Source of the DNA: Pseudoscleropodium purum
Taxonomy: Eukaryota; Streptophyta; Bryopsida; Hypnales; Brachytheciaceae
Direction: 5' to 3'
DNA length: 64,000 nt
Assembly: GCA_963969395.1 (NCBI GenBank)
Contig: OZ017797.1
Span: 12,152,001 to 12,216,000 of the forward strand
The position numbers were made by a program, and so were the translations under genes. Position 1 is the stretch's first letter, and each line of letters begins with the position of its first letter. This document shows, piece after piece, positions 1 through 11,637 of the stretch. Below the pieces are notes generated by a model. The model searched no databases. It worked only from the letters and a program-made list of their open reading frames with translations, and was not told the origin of the DNA.

Positions 1-200
1 GCAATAGGCACCCTCACACAAAATCTTGTATAGAAAAATCACTATCATTTATTTTCAAGATTGAATTTTTGATGCTAAAATTAGACTTCAAAAAGAACTT
101 TCTAAAAATATAAACTACTAAAAAGAGCAATTTGGTTAGGTTTTATTTAACTTCAAAGTTTTGTAAACACCAAATTTTGGTGCCTCAGGCATTGAGGGGT
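1..200. repeat. Dispersed AT-rich repeat, copy 1
   Basis: This stretch is recognisably the same sequence as 20201-20395. Shared runs include the segment around AATCTTG-TA-TAGAAAAATCACTATCAT, then TAGACTTCAA-AAGAACTTT, then AAATATAAACTACTAAAAA, and TTGGTTAGGTTTTATTT, in the same order and orientation. Both copies carry scattered substitutions and small indels, so the copies are old. No coding potential is visible. The class of element is unknown; it begins at the window edge and may extend to the left. Confidence 0.7.
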
Positions 201-727
201 TAAAGGGACCAAAAAATTAAAAGGACTTATCTTGAAAAACTATAGATGTTTGAAAGATAATGTACAACTCCCAACACTTCAATGATAGATATTTATATAT
301 TGTGTTGTGTTGATTAATTAGTATAGGTCCCCTGAATATCCCCATTCAATGTAGAATACTATTGTTTATTAGTATTTAAAAATGTTCGTGGTGCACGTAA
401 AAGAGTAGATTATGTTTGGTTGTTTTTAAGTTTTAGCCTATGAAGTAGTATACAGGCTAAGTATTTGATAGCACTATTATTTATGTTATTAAGAGTTGTA
501 TTAATAGAGAATTGTTGAATTTTAAATTTTTCGTGCAATATCTCAAACAATCTAACATGCATTGTTCTTCTTGCATCAACCATGAGGACTACAAAGGTTT
601 TTAGTCAACCAACCTCTTTATTTATTCTACAAATAAAGGAATGTATTTATTATACTTTTATTGCAATTGATTTGAATAAGAATTAGTCATTGCAAAATGT
701 GAATTCTATGCATCTTATTTTATGTTG

Positions 728-1230
728 TTGGGTGATTGCAAGATATACTTGTATTTCTTGTCCACTTGGCCTTAGACAAGTGGTTTTTTGCTCATAAATT
801 TTGCATTGTTTATTTGTTTAGTATGAAACTTGAAATAAAGGTACATGTGGTACTTACCAACATTGAATATTTTTTTTGATTTAAAATTATTTTACTATTT
901 TTAATCTGCCTTCAATTGGACATGGTGGAGGTCTACTTACATTACAAGGACTAACAATGAATTTTCATGAAAGTAGCAACATGTTGATTGTGCACATGGG
1001 GTCAAACTGACCTTCTCTTGCACAAAGGCTATAAAGAAGGGAAAACTGTCCTACACACTTTCCTTAGTGCAATGCAAGTGCAATATTGGATTGATAGTTT
1101 AGATATGTAGTGGTGATGCTGACATATAGTACTAGTGGTACACAATATTGCCAATCCTATGGCCCAAAACTAGGTTTTGGATGAAAAAACGTGAAGTGTT
1201 TCTTGTAATTACTTTGTTTTGAAGGTGTAG
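728..1230. repeat. Dispersed repeat related to 57790-58560
   Basis: This segment shares an ordered set of similar strings with 57790-58560: GGGTGATTGCAAGA-A-ACTTGT, then a CTCATAA-TTTTG stretch, then TTTAATTTAAAAT-ATTTTACTATTTTTAA, then a CAATTGG segment, and finally GTGTTTCTTG-AA-TAC. The copies are strongly diverged. No reading frame is conserved, so it looks like an old non-coding or LTR-type repeat. The class is unknown. Confidence 0.5.
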
Positions 1231-1866
1231 TAGGACATTGGTGTAGATCAAGTATATTTCGTACACATAGCAAGTTAGTATGTAAATTAGCCTTACATTA
1301 CATTAACATTCATTTGTATTTGGACAAAGACATTAAAGCAGACATGTAGGTATAGTATAGTCGAGTGAATTGTCTTTAAATATTCTTAATTTCATAAGTG
1401 TGAAGCATCTAGAGGAATGGAATAATAGCAATTTTGTATTTCATGTACGGCCTTCTTATAATTTTTTATTTATAATGCTTCAATGTGAGGGTTTGTACAC
1501 CATAATAAAATATGTATCTATGTATTTGTTTGGCTAAGGTTATATAATTGGCATGTGATTTTGGGTATTACGTAGGCTAGAATATGTAATTGTAATCTTA
1601 TCTCATAAAATGTCCATATTTAAACCTAAATAGTTGTGAAACTTGTGTGTCTAAGATTTGCAAATTATTTAAGATTTTTTTTTAATAATTTGCTATCTAT
1701 TTATTAGTTATTGGTCCATTTGTTTATAGATGAGAATATTTGTGCTGGTGTGATGTTATCATTGAGTTTGTCTTTTGGGGATATGATTGAAAAATTATAA
1801 TGCACTATAAGTGCACTGTCTTTTGAGTGCATATAGGCATAGTAAGGCACATATTCTGTGCTTTCA

Positions 1867-1936
1867 GATCAAATTATTTTTCAGACCCCCAATTCATTTT
1901 AGTTTTTTTAAAGGGGGATTGAAAAATAATTTGATC
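1867..1936. repeat. 24-bp inverted repeat (hairpin)
   Basis: The left arm at 1867-1890 begins GATCAAATTATTTTTCA and ends in CCCCC. The right arm at 1913-1936 begins GGGGG and ends in its reverse complement. The arms pair over 24 bp with two mismatches around a 22-bp loop. It could be a decayed MITE end pair or a structured RNA. There is no gene nearby for it to terminate. Confidence 0.75.
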
Positions 1937-3163
1937 TAAAAATAATTTGAAAACCTTAGTCCCCCCTTAGTCTTGTATTTTTGAAAATCAACTTGTTTAA
2001 CAAACGATGTGGATTAATTGGTTTTTGTATCTGTCTTCTATATTTGTCTTCATATTAGAATCTATCTTTTGTATCCATATCTATATCGTATATCTAATTC
2101 CATATTCCAGTATTCATATCCATATCCATGTACTTGAATTCGTATTCCAATATCCATATGATTTATTTTTCAAGATCAACAGTAGGGAAGTTTGTTTTTT
2201 TCAAAAACGATCAATGGCTAATTTTGGGGGGGGAGGAAGGAAGGGGGGGGCTAACCAATTGACTAGGAGAATCCCCAAGATCGACGGTTCTAGACATCCC
2301 CAACGACAATGATCAGTGACCAAAGTATTTTCTCCATTTGCAAATCAACGACAAGAAAGGGGGTCCTAGTGCATTGACAGCTCACATAATTTGGCGGGGA
2401 GAGTGGGGTATTTTAGAACCTTGTGCACCGTCTTTTGGATGCATTGTCATGCCTTTGTATGGGGTTCATTCTTGTGATGGCTAGATTTTTTAATAGAGGA
2501 AAAAAAAGTGTAGATTGTGCATTTTTGTAGTCTTATTCTTGTAGTCTATGTTCTTTGGTATTACTTGCAACTACAAGGGTGTTTGCCATTTTTTTCCTTT
2601 TTACATTTTCATGGACTTTGACCTTTCAAATCAAAAGGTATGATGTGTAGTTGTGTAATGTGGTGACAATGGATATTAACATAATTTTGTTTAGATAATT
2701 GTTTTGTATGGTGAGATGTTTGATTTGGTTAAAGACGAGATGTATAAAGTTTAAGCTTAAAATTTTTGACTAATAGCTTGATTTTGTTTGTTGAGTTGTA
2801 GATGCCACATATGGTTGTTTTAGCAATCTAGTTCTTAAATCCAAGTAGATTTTATTTGGGGGAATGAATGATCCATTTATATAGTAGTTATATTATAGGA
2901 ATATATTTGTTGAGTATCATTCATGTATGTTAGCATTATTGAAACTTTAGATGTTGTTTATGTTGTAAATAGGGTTAGAGAGCTTATTCCATTTTTGTTA
3001 GTAAAGACTTTGATAAGTGTAGGCATTTGTGCTGTAACTATTTGGTTCAGGCAAGAGGATGGATGCATTAGATGTCTTTTAGTTGTAGTTTGTAAAAGTT
3101 ATTATTTAAAATAAAATAAAATTTTAAATTTTAAATAAAAAAATTAAAAAAATTAAAAAAATT

Positions 3164-3168
<5 letters not shown>

Positions 3169-3202
<34 letters not shown>
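3169..3202. repeat. (AT)n microsatellite
   Basis: About 16 to 17 uninterrupted AT dinucleotides, preceded by an A-rich tract of AATTAAAA-like runs. Confidence 0.95.
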
Positions 3203-3206
<4 letters not shown>

Positions 3207-5017
3207 AATTTAAAAAAATTTGATGTAGAAGTACGTAGTAGATTATGATTTTTTAGGGCACGATTAATTTGTGGAAATATACTTTGTATCCATTTTGTAT
3301 AAATTTAAGTATTAAAAATTTGCAAATAAATTTTGAAGTATGTTGTTGTATATTAATTTAGTTTGATCTTTTTTTTCCTTCAATATTGCAGAAATAGGAA
3401 TTTGAACATGGTTGTTACATATTTGTCATGGAAATTTTGTGAATTAATGAATATAGTGAGAATAGGTTGTATTTGGATGGATTTAGAATCTAGTGTATAT
3501 TGGTGTTATAGTTGTCTTGGATGCCATTGATGCATTAAGAATAGATACAATATAGATGGTCGAAGCAAAAACATATAGCTTCCCATTCTTATTTCTTTCA
3601 AGAACTACTCTTGTCCATTTGCATTCTAATGTGGTTATTTGGACTTTCTACATAGTTGCAAGTCATAATCTAAAAACAACCCTTCAAATTGTGGAATAAT
3701 GAATGTATACTTTTGCCATAGTTTAAATCATATGATGGTGTTACTTGAAGTTATAAAAATGTGACTTTTCAACCCAATTCCAAAACTTTCGATTCCACTT
3801 CTATTTTGAAATTGTCACCAATGCTAATCTTTTATAGGTTTCTGAATTAACATTAGAATGCAAGAAAGCACAATTAGGTCCAATAACAAGATTTGTAATT
3901 GGACCAAGGAGATGTTTGATATACATACCTTTATAAATGATAGTAACTCCTCTAATGTGTCTATAATTTTAATTCAGATATCCTAGTTTATTTTAATAGT
4001 GCTTGTAACACTAATTTATTGAAGTCACACTATTTTAAATTAATTCAAGTTGAATTATGAATGTCATATTTATTTGTACCAATTTCAAAAAAATTGCTAT
4101 GATACTATCGGTAATTTTTAGGTGATGCTAATTTTCCTACTTACTAATAAAAAACACATAGTGTACAACATTATTGTTTACATGATATCAACATATAATA
4201 TAATTTTTCTTGACACTTCTTCAAGGAATATTAATGGGATGCAATGCTTCTTTGAAAATATTCATCATTTATCTACTCGTAATCTATAGTTTAGCTTGAT
4301 TCCATCTATCTAATGGATGATTAACCTTCATTCTATATGCTTCTAGAGCCTAGCTTGTAACTATATGCATGGATGAAAATTTTCATGTTTATTTATTAGA
4401 GAAGAAATCACATGTCTTCTATTAAGTTATAAACATATTAGAATTTTGGTGAAAATTTGAAATTATCATGAATTTTTAAACATAAAGTGAAAAAACTCAT
4501 GTCAAATACAAAATACTTTTAAAATTTTGAGATTTTCACTATGGTTACACATTATAATGTCAAAAGACATCATGGTGTAATCCAAGTTACAATGTCATTG
4601 CATAACTAGAAAATCAATGTACCATATTTATACACCTAAAATTCAAAGCACAATCAAATATTCAATTTTTAGGAATTTAATATATTAAAAATTGGAAAAG
4701 GAGCTAAATTTAATACTATTAATTTCATTATTTGGGCTCAAGTTTGAATAAAATACATTCTTATGGATTGAAATTTTTTCTTTCATGGATTAATATAGTC
4801 CTACAATTTCCAAAAATAACTCAAGTAATTTTCCATCACCACAAGTTAGTCTAGTGAGGGCATATAAGGATGACAAAATCTCCTCCTCATCATGTTCCAA
4901 AACAAATGCCAACCTCTAAGAATCGGTCACATCCTAACCTATATTCAAACACTCATAAACAAAACCGAGTTGTGTCTTCATAATTTTTGTTCCAATACCA
5001 CAATCTTTAATGTGTTG

Positions 5018-5530
5018 AAATCTTCTTTCATTTGCCAACAAGAACATCTCAAAACTTGACCAAAAAATATGGCATTGATACATATCTATAAATTACATTT
5101 GCAATTCAGCAAAAGAACAAAACTATTAACGTGCATCCACAATGCACAAAGTAAAGAAATACCAAGAATCGTTACTAAAACAAACATTCAAATATATCCT
5201 ATTGTCAAAGAGGCGGTTTTCAAACCCCTACCAATACACCTTTGATGCTTCATAACTATTGCATACTATATCCAAATACCACGTATTAAAATCTTCTTTC
5301 ATTTGCCAATAAGAACATCTCTATACTTGACTAGAAATGGTGGATTATGGGTATCTTTATCTTACATTCGGAAAGCAAGCACTTCAAGCCCAAAACAATA
5401 ACCAAACCACCCATGAGCATCCACACCAAGAAACACCAAGAATTGCTACTTCATCACACATTTAATTATGTACATATTGTCAAAGAGATGACTGTCAAAA
5501 ACCTACCAATTAACCTTCAACACATTTACC
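5018..5530. repeat. Degenerate ~270-bp tandem duplication
   Basis: AAATCTTCTTTCATTTGCCA at 5018 recurs at about 5289, and the following elements recur at the same offset: AAGAACATCTC, GCATCCACA, CACCAAGAAT-style strings, TATTGTCAAAGAG and CCTACCAAT. The two units are offset by about 271 bp and have drifted apart by substitutions and small indels. No coding frame is conserved across both. Confidence 0.7.
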
Positions 5531-6006
5531 TTGGATAGTATAGTGAAACCATTTCAAATATTATATTTTGTAATATTAAACATTGTTCCAAAAGAGAACT
5601 GAGATTTCTTCTTTCCATAAGTATTTTGATTGATAGTATTGAGTCAACAATAAAACATTCAAATTGAGACTAAAAGAATTATGAGAAGCCAAACATGAAA
5701 AATGCACAACAAACAATGTCATTATGCTAACATAGACTACAATATTAGTAATATCAGAACTCTTCACATTCTGGCAAAAGACATAGTATACACAAACGAT
5801 GTGTTTGTGGCATATCAAATTCTACTTGACATGAGGAGGCACTTAGCAATCTAAAATTGGCTTCTAAAACTTTGTGTACTACCAAAGGTTTTGCCAACTA
5901 CCAAACTTGGAAGAAAATCCCAAGTATTATCAAAGCCAACCCAAGTATGCTAATGGAACCAAATATAAGTGTCAGTAGCTCATTCAAATCAAGCTAAGGA
6001 TGAATT

Positions 6007-9000
6007 TCAAGTAGCCTTGAAAAGGATGACGTGCTTGAGTGCTTCGATGATCCCTGCCACACCACCAATCAAGGCAGCAATGGAAACTAGAAGTGTGATA
6101 AAACTAAGCAATTGGAGGAGGTTATACTTTCGGCTCCATTTCTTCACATGGGTTTGACGCATGTACATTTGGATAGGAAAGTAGACTGTCAAAGGCCAAA
6201 AACTAATGGCTCCTAGAATTCCTAGCACTGAGTTGAAGAAGGGAATGACCATGGAGATGATGGTGGTGATAATCACGTATATAGTTCGCCAAGTCAAACG
6301 GAACACGCTTAGCTTGAATGTGCACTTTCCTGGAAGTTTCACATTGCACTCCATTTTAAGGAATGCGCTATTGGGCCATCTCTTGGAAACCCATCGCTCA
6401 ACAAAGCCATATACTGTCTGTGTGTAAACCTGCAAAATGTTTGGAATAAAGTTGTATCAATCTGACTGCATTTAGATCATCATAACTAGTCTAATCAATG
6501 GATAACTTGAAACAATAATTCATGCTCATTAAACTATTATTCTTTATGCTATTTCAAGCATTCAATTTTTTTTGCATTTATCTCCCTTCTTAAGCCCTTT
6601 TTTAATTTTAATACCTCACAAACAAGAGAATGAATCAAAACTTTAATTTGATATTCTATTTGTGTTAGAGCCTAAAAAAAGTTACTTTAGGCTATATTTT
6701 TTCATGAGACACACAATTTTTGGTAGAAGCTTTATGCATGTCAATAGCGAAAAAAGATCACTCTTGAAAAGTTGCAATTCAATAACTTTCTTTTGACTAA
6801 GACACAAAAAGTTGTTTAGAACAAGCAAAATAAATTTGACAACAAGGTCTTGGTCTAATAACCTCTATGATATAAATAATTACATGTTTTTGATGAGACA
6901 CTGAACCAATTTTAATTCTCACAAGCTTAGCTTGGGCTCCTAATTCAAAAGTGTAATTGGAAATGCTTCTTAATTGTGTTACAAAAGTAAATAAGTACAA
7001 TGTAGTAGTGCACGTTGTTACCTGGTAGGCACCAATTAGATGGATTACAATGCATGTGTTTGCAAAATCCACAAGCCAATAAGGAGTGCTGAATCCAGTA
7101 AGCAAGTTCCCTGGTGCATTGTCACCAAATGCAGCATAGCCACAAATAGCCACCGACATGTAAAAGAACGTGGTTGTCCCGATTGAAATGCGTGCGGACT
7201 TCTTCATCTGGGAGGCTTCAGAAGGTGGGCTTTTAATGGTGTCCTGTAGATTGTAAAATGTTATCAGACTGATTGAACCAAAAAAAATTGAAATCTATTA
7301 TGATGAATCAATTCTAAGACCATCATAAAACCAACATGACTTTGTTTGCTCATCAATATACAAGAGGTTTTACTCTATAAAAAACAAAGCAAAAAAAACA
7401 AAGTTGATCCAATTTACCCTAGAGGATTCTATTCACATCAAATATTTCTCCTTAGCCCTACAACAAAGTGATAGTACTTGTAAAACATGTTTTAAACATG
7501 GCCCACCTGAATTTCAATAAGGATCATGGAGAAGGAGTATGCAAAAGCCATATTGCCAAGAGCAGTGAAAATGTTCCACGTCTTTTGTGGTATTGATTGG
7601 AATTCACAGCCGTTTGTTGTGTCATAACAAATTGGCGTACCACCTAAGCTCCCATAATCGCGCTCTACCCCTCCCTCTGCAAGTCAAAAGCCCTCATGTT
7701 AAAATAAAACTCAATGTGACAAAAAAGAAATTGAAAGAGGCATTCAAAGTTTCCAAAAGATGTAAGGATAGAAATTGTATCATTACGGTTGTGAAAACTA
7801 ATTGTTGCTAATGACCAAGAGTTGACCAAAGATTGCATAAAAATATTTTGCATAAATATGAAAAATGCCAAGCATCCTCAATTCAACCACCTTAAGAAGA
7901 TTGTTGATGTTTTAAGTTTTATTCAACAATTAATAGGCCCGAGTTTCACAAATACCCAACAAACAACAAAAGAGAATATGTTCATGAACTCATGACCTCT
8001 AAAACATCTTGGAATTTCATGATGTGATTGACTTTAGTACACCTGAAACTAGATTGTAATCATTTTTTAGGGTTTTGAGGCAGTCAGAGTAAAGAAGTCT
8101 GGGTGAAGAATTATCACGCACCTGCAGATTTTGAGATACCGAGTGCCAAGCCGATGATGGAATATGCGAATGACATAAACGCAGCAACGTAAGAGAGCCA
8201 CCAAAGCTCGCCAAAATTGGGGATTTGAGATAGAACAATTTGGATTAAACCGTATATTGCTATGTAAACTGTTGTTGATACCGGACAGCCGTGATCCAGT
8301 CCATTGAGGTGTTTACAATCCAGCTGTTGAATTGCCCTACAAAACCAAAACAATCAGTAGTGTTGAAGTTAGAGTTCTCTTGGCCAACTTGTGGTCGAAC
8401 GCAACGGCTAATCTACAATTATAAGAGCTTCATGAGAAAATTGAAAATGCTCCGGACACGGTAAATAAACAAATTAGCTCCTTCTCTGCAATTTGGCTAG
8501 CTCTGTAAGAAAGCCTTCAAATAAGAACAATTTTATCCAGAGGTCGCCCAAAAAGATATGGTGAAACAGAGAAACGTCATAAGAAAAGAAGCACTGTCTA
8601 CGAGACTGATGCAAGAGCTTGTGTCATTTTTGCATACTTGGCACTCGTTGCAGTAGCAATGGTGTAGCCAATACTGGTGCCAACAAGGTTACTGTATTGT
8701 GCACAAGCACATATTATCTGCTGCGTTTTCCCTGCACAAACACATGTGATTCAATTTCAGCACAGGACTACAAAGCCTACAAAACTTTGAAAGAGAAAAT
8801 GACGAAACTCCAAACAAGCTATTCAATAGTTAACAACATGGCATTATTAACCAGATCTTGTAGGGTCCCTTTGATTCCCACATAATGCAGTCACAGATAC
8901 TGAGGCTGCAGTAGACTGTTAAAAAAAAAATCCCTCCCCAAGATCGAGGGTTGTATATTCCATGTCCTGGTGAAATGTCGCAAAGGACGATTTAAAAGAG

Positions 9001-10885
9001 AAACAAAAGAGAAGCATGCTATGAAGGAGATGAAAGTATATTGGTACCCAAATTGGCTTTGATGGCGTCCATGTACATGTAATTCCGCTTCCCAGTGACA
9101 GGGTCGGGGGAGCGGTAGCAGTCAGTCAGCAATCGAGAGGTGAAGTAAGTACACCAAGCAAAAGCCAGAAGAACAATGGGCCCAGCAATCCACCCCATTT
9201 GAGCGAAGCTCCATGACAACGCCAACACACCAGAGCCTATCACAGCTGTGATGATATGGGCTGCTGAAGTATATACCCCCCCTGCAATTCATACAACACT
9301 CATTCAAACAACACAGCGAGAAGTGAGAAAATTACGAGTGCAGCAGAAATTAAACCGTTTTCATGTATACAAACCTCTTCTATCATCAACTACTCATCTC
9401 TTCCGAGACAAACAGAGAGACCTGATTGAAACAAACAGAGAGACTTGCATTGCAGACAGAATCAAAGTACAACCTGCATTGTAGACAGAATCAAAGTGCA
9501 ACCTGCATTGTTAGTAAACAAAAGTATGCTTTGCAGGTTATATATTCTCGCAAGTATTTGGTACAGACAAGCACTCCACGCGGAGACAGCCTGTGGGAAC
9601 TAACTTGGCAACATGTGCAAATCATTTCCCCTTCCTTGACACCAGACTTATTGAAAGAACCTGTATCAGAACAAGAGAATAAAGCAGGTCTTCAAGAATC
9701 GGCTACGGCTGAACCAGGTACTGAGGTTGGCACTGCAGCTAGCTACTTTCTATTACAAAACATTTGAATTGAATCATCATCAATTTGAACGGATTTTTAG
9801 ACCTTTTCAAGATCAATGTGTGGGGTCCTTGCCATAGTAATGTGCTCTCGAGGCTATATATTAGTATTTGGTTAATCCATTTCAGATCCGACGAAAAAGA
9901 GTTTCTGAAGATCGGCCTACTGCTCAATTTCGGTTTTGCCAACTAGTGGATCTGATTCTTACCCTGAAAACTAGCCGAGTATTAACGGAACACTCTTTCC
10001 TGCAGGTTTAGACTTCCTCTTGTATAGAATTAGGCTGTATAGAGTTAGAACTACTAAGTTAGCCGAAAGTATCGCAATTTTCTTTGTCCACAACTGGAGC
10101 TTTCCAGCATTGAAGGAGCTATTTTAGACTCATTAGTTATTACGAAGGATAAGTCTGATTGATCTACTCTGGCAATGGCATCGATCAGTTTCAAACCATT
10201 GGACATCCTATCTGAGAGATTGCGCGTGATGGGTGTAATGTGCCCGACCAAGTGATCTTATGTTACCCACGGGTCCAGTTCATTCGGCGTTGATTTTTAA
10301 AAGACTTTGTTGTGATGTCAGTTGTCTAGAAGTTGTCTAACTTACACATCAACTTCATTGTCCTTCAATTAGCACGGTGTAAAAGCATCACTTAGCTACA
10401 CTGACGTTTGACAGGAAATGGCGTTATATATTCTACTGCTACTTGGAGTGGTCTACAACCTCCAAGTAATCAGGCTATGAGTGTCCACGTAGCACTGTAC
10501 ATCTTCCGAGTATCACGCTCCTGCATAAATTAACTTAAATGTCGCAAGAGCGCAAAGAGTATCTTCTAGTTTAGATGCACGCGCAGCAAGGTATCTACTC
10601 TTCCCATTAAGAGAAAGGTTGTAGAGTTCCGTTGCTGTAAACTTGGAGAGGAATGCTCCTCTTAAAGTTTGCAACATGATGTACAAATTAAGAAGACACA
10701 AGAGCGAGAGAGAAGAGCGACTGACCTGTCCGGCGAGGTTTTCCGTCGTCGTCATACAAGTCGTTGTCAATCTTCTTCGCGATGCCGTCAATTCCACCAC
10801 CAGCAGGGGCGGCAACAGTGCCATGTTCCAACGCCTCTAGTGCGGCATTCACGGCTTGCCCATGTTCTCTGCCAATCGCTTCCAT
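6007..10885 (-). CDS. Amino acid permease, AAP-type (seven exons)
   Basis: Predicted proton-coupled amino acid permease of the plasma membrane (AAAP superfamily, plant AAP clade). Exons on the minus strand, in order: 10885-10726, 9281-9048, 8731-8638, 8336-8122, 7676-7507, 7243-7022, 6429-6007. All introns are GT..AG and phases agree, giving 505 residues, close to the usual AAP length of about 480-500. The start ATG at 10885 opens a hydrophilic N-terminus ending DDDGKPRRTG. Family hallmarks follow: AHIITAVIGSGVLALSWSF, GWIAGP, SQIPNFGELWWLS, IGLALGI, DTIKSPPSEA, FGYAAFGD-like CGYAAFGDNAPGNLLTGF, VIHLIGAYQ, and C-terminal FFNSVLGILGAISFWPLTVY. About ten to eleven hydrophobic segments are expected. 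The first intron is 1.4 kb and carries short tandem repeats near 9447-9510. The BASS-like gene lies about 750 bp upstream on the same strand. Which amino acids it carries cannot be told from sequence. Confidence 0.93.
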
Positions 10886-11460
10886 GGCTGCCTTCAGTTA
10901 TAGCTTCACACTCGCTCTCTGCACACAAACCACAACAACAATTCACAACCAAAATGCATATAATCGGAGTGGAAACCGCTGAAATACCTCGCTCTCTGCA
11001 CACAAACCACAACAACAATTCACAACCATATTGCATATAATCGGAGTGGAAACCGCTGAAATACTTACTTTGAAAGTCTTGACCGCGCATGCAAGTCTGC
11101 CGCTCGTGCCTCTCCTACCGCTCCTTTCTTTAACTTTCCAAAAAAAACACAAGACTACCACTCAAACTAGCAGTGCAACTCCAGACTAACAGTGTGACTC
11201 AAGATCAAGCCATACACGAAGAGAGAAGCATCAACTGCTACTCTTGTGGGACCTGGGCGCTGAATGCGATGTTTGATCAGAAACTGACTTTCACGTTGGA
11301 AAAAAGAATGGAATCGCAGAGGGATCTTACAGCAACTATTCATCAATCAACGTTGTCGAATTGATTGTTAGCCTTTAATTTTTATAGGAACGTTGGGAAC
11401 GTTGAAGTTGACGGAACAACTACACGAAATACGCAATCGGTCGAGGACTAGTGCGATCTC
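10886..11460 (-). promoter_or_regulatory. AAP 5' flank: presumed promoter and 5' UTR
   Basis: This is the intergenic DNA between the permease start codon and the 3' end of the BASS-like gene. On the minus strand it holds a 77-bp tandem duplication next to the start (10911-11064) that repeats a TTATATGCA string and a TGTGTGCAG string resembling a 3' splice site. A diverged copy of the whole segment sits at 28980-29560. The transcription start was not identified, so the promoter label is inferred from position. Confidence 0.5.
10911..11064 (-). repeat. 77-bp tandem duplication in AAP 5' region
   Basis: Unit 1 is 10911-10987 and unit 2 is 10988-11064. Both begin CTCGCTCTCTGCACACAAAC on the plus strand and differ mainly at CAAAATGCAT versus CATATTGCAT. 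The near identity points to a recent event. The related copy at 28980-29560 has only one unit, so the tandem step probably came after the two copies separated. Confidence 0.95.
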
Positions 11461-11637
11461 CACCCTGAAATTCTGCATCCAGTTCCAAAATCTACGCCAT
11501 GAATGCTAGCTTTCCCGTTGATCTGCAGAGTCCCACAATTTTCGCAATCAACAAGGTGACTTTGGGATCCATCCAAGTGCGTCAAAATGAGTCCGATAAA
11601 CCCCCTGATGACCTCCATGCAAATTCATTCAACAAAT

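Larger units (their letters stand above)
201..5990. other. AT-rich intergenic region, no gene recognised
   Basis: About 5.8 kb of AT-rich sequence downstream of the minus-strand amino acid permease gene. Stops are dense in all frames and no protein family could be recognised. It holds separately listed repeats: a dispersed repeat at 728-1230, a hairpin at 1867-1936, paired G runs at 2226-2250, an AT microsatellite at 3169-3202 and a ~270 bp degenerate tandem duplication at 5018-5530. The 3' end of the permease transcript must lie in its last few hundred bases. Confidence 0.6.

Noticed and set aside
2007..2312. 101-codon plus-strand frame near the left end
   Set aside because: Low-complexity Ile/Tyr/Phe-rich translation from AT-rich repeats followed by a G-run artefact.
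9426..9767. 113-codon plus-strand frame inside AAP intron 1
   Set aside because: It lies opposite a spliced intron, is built on short tandem repeats, and shows no family features.
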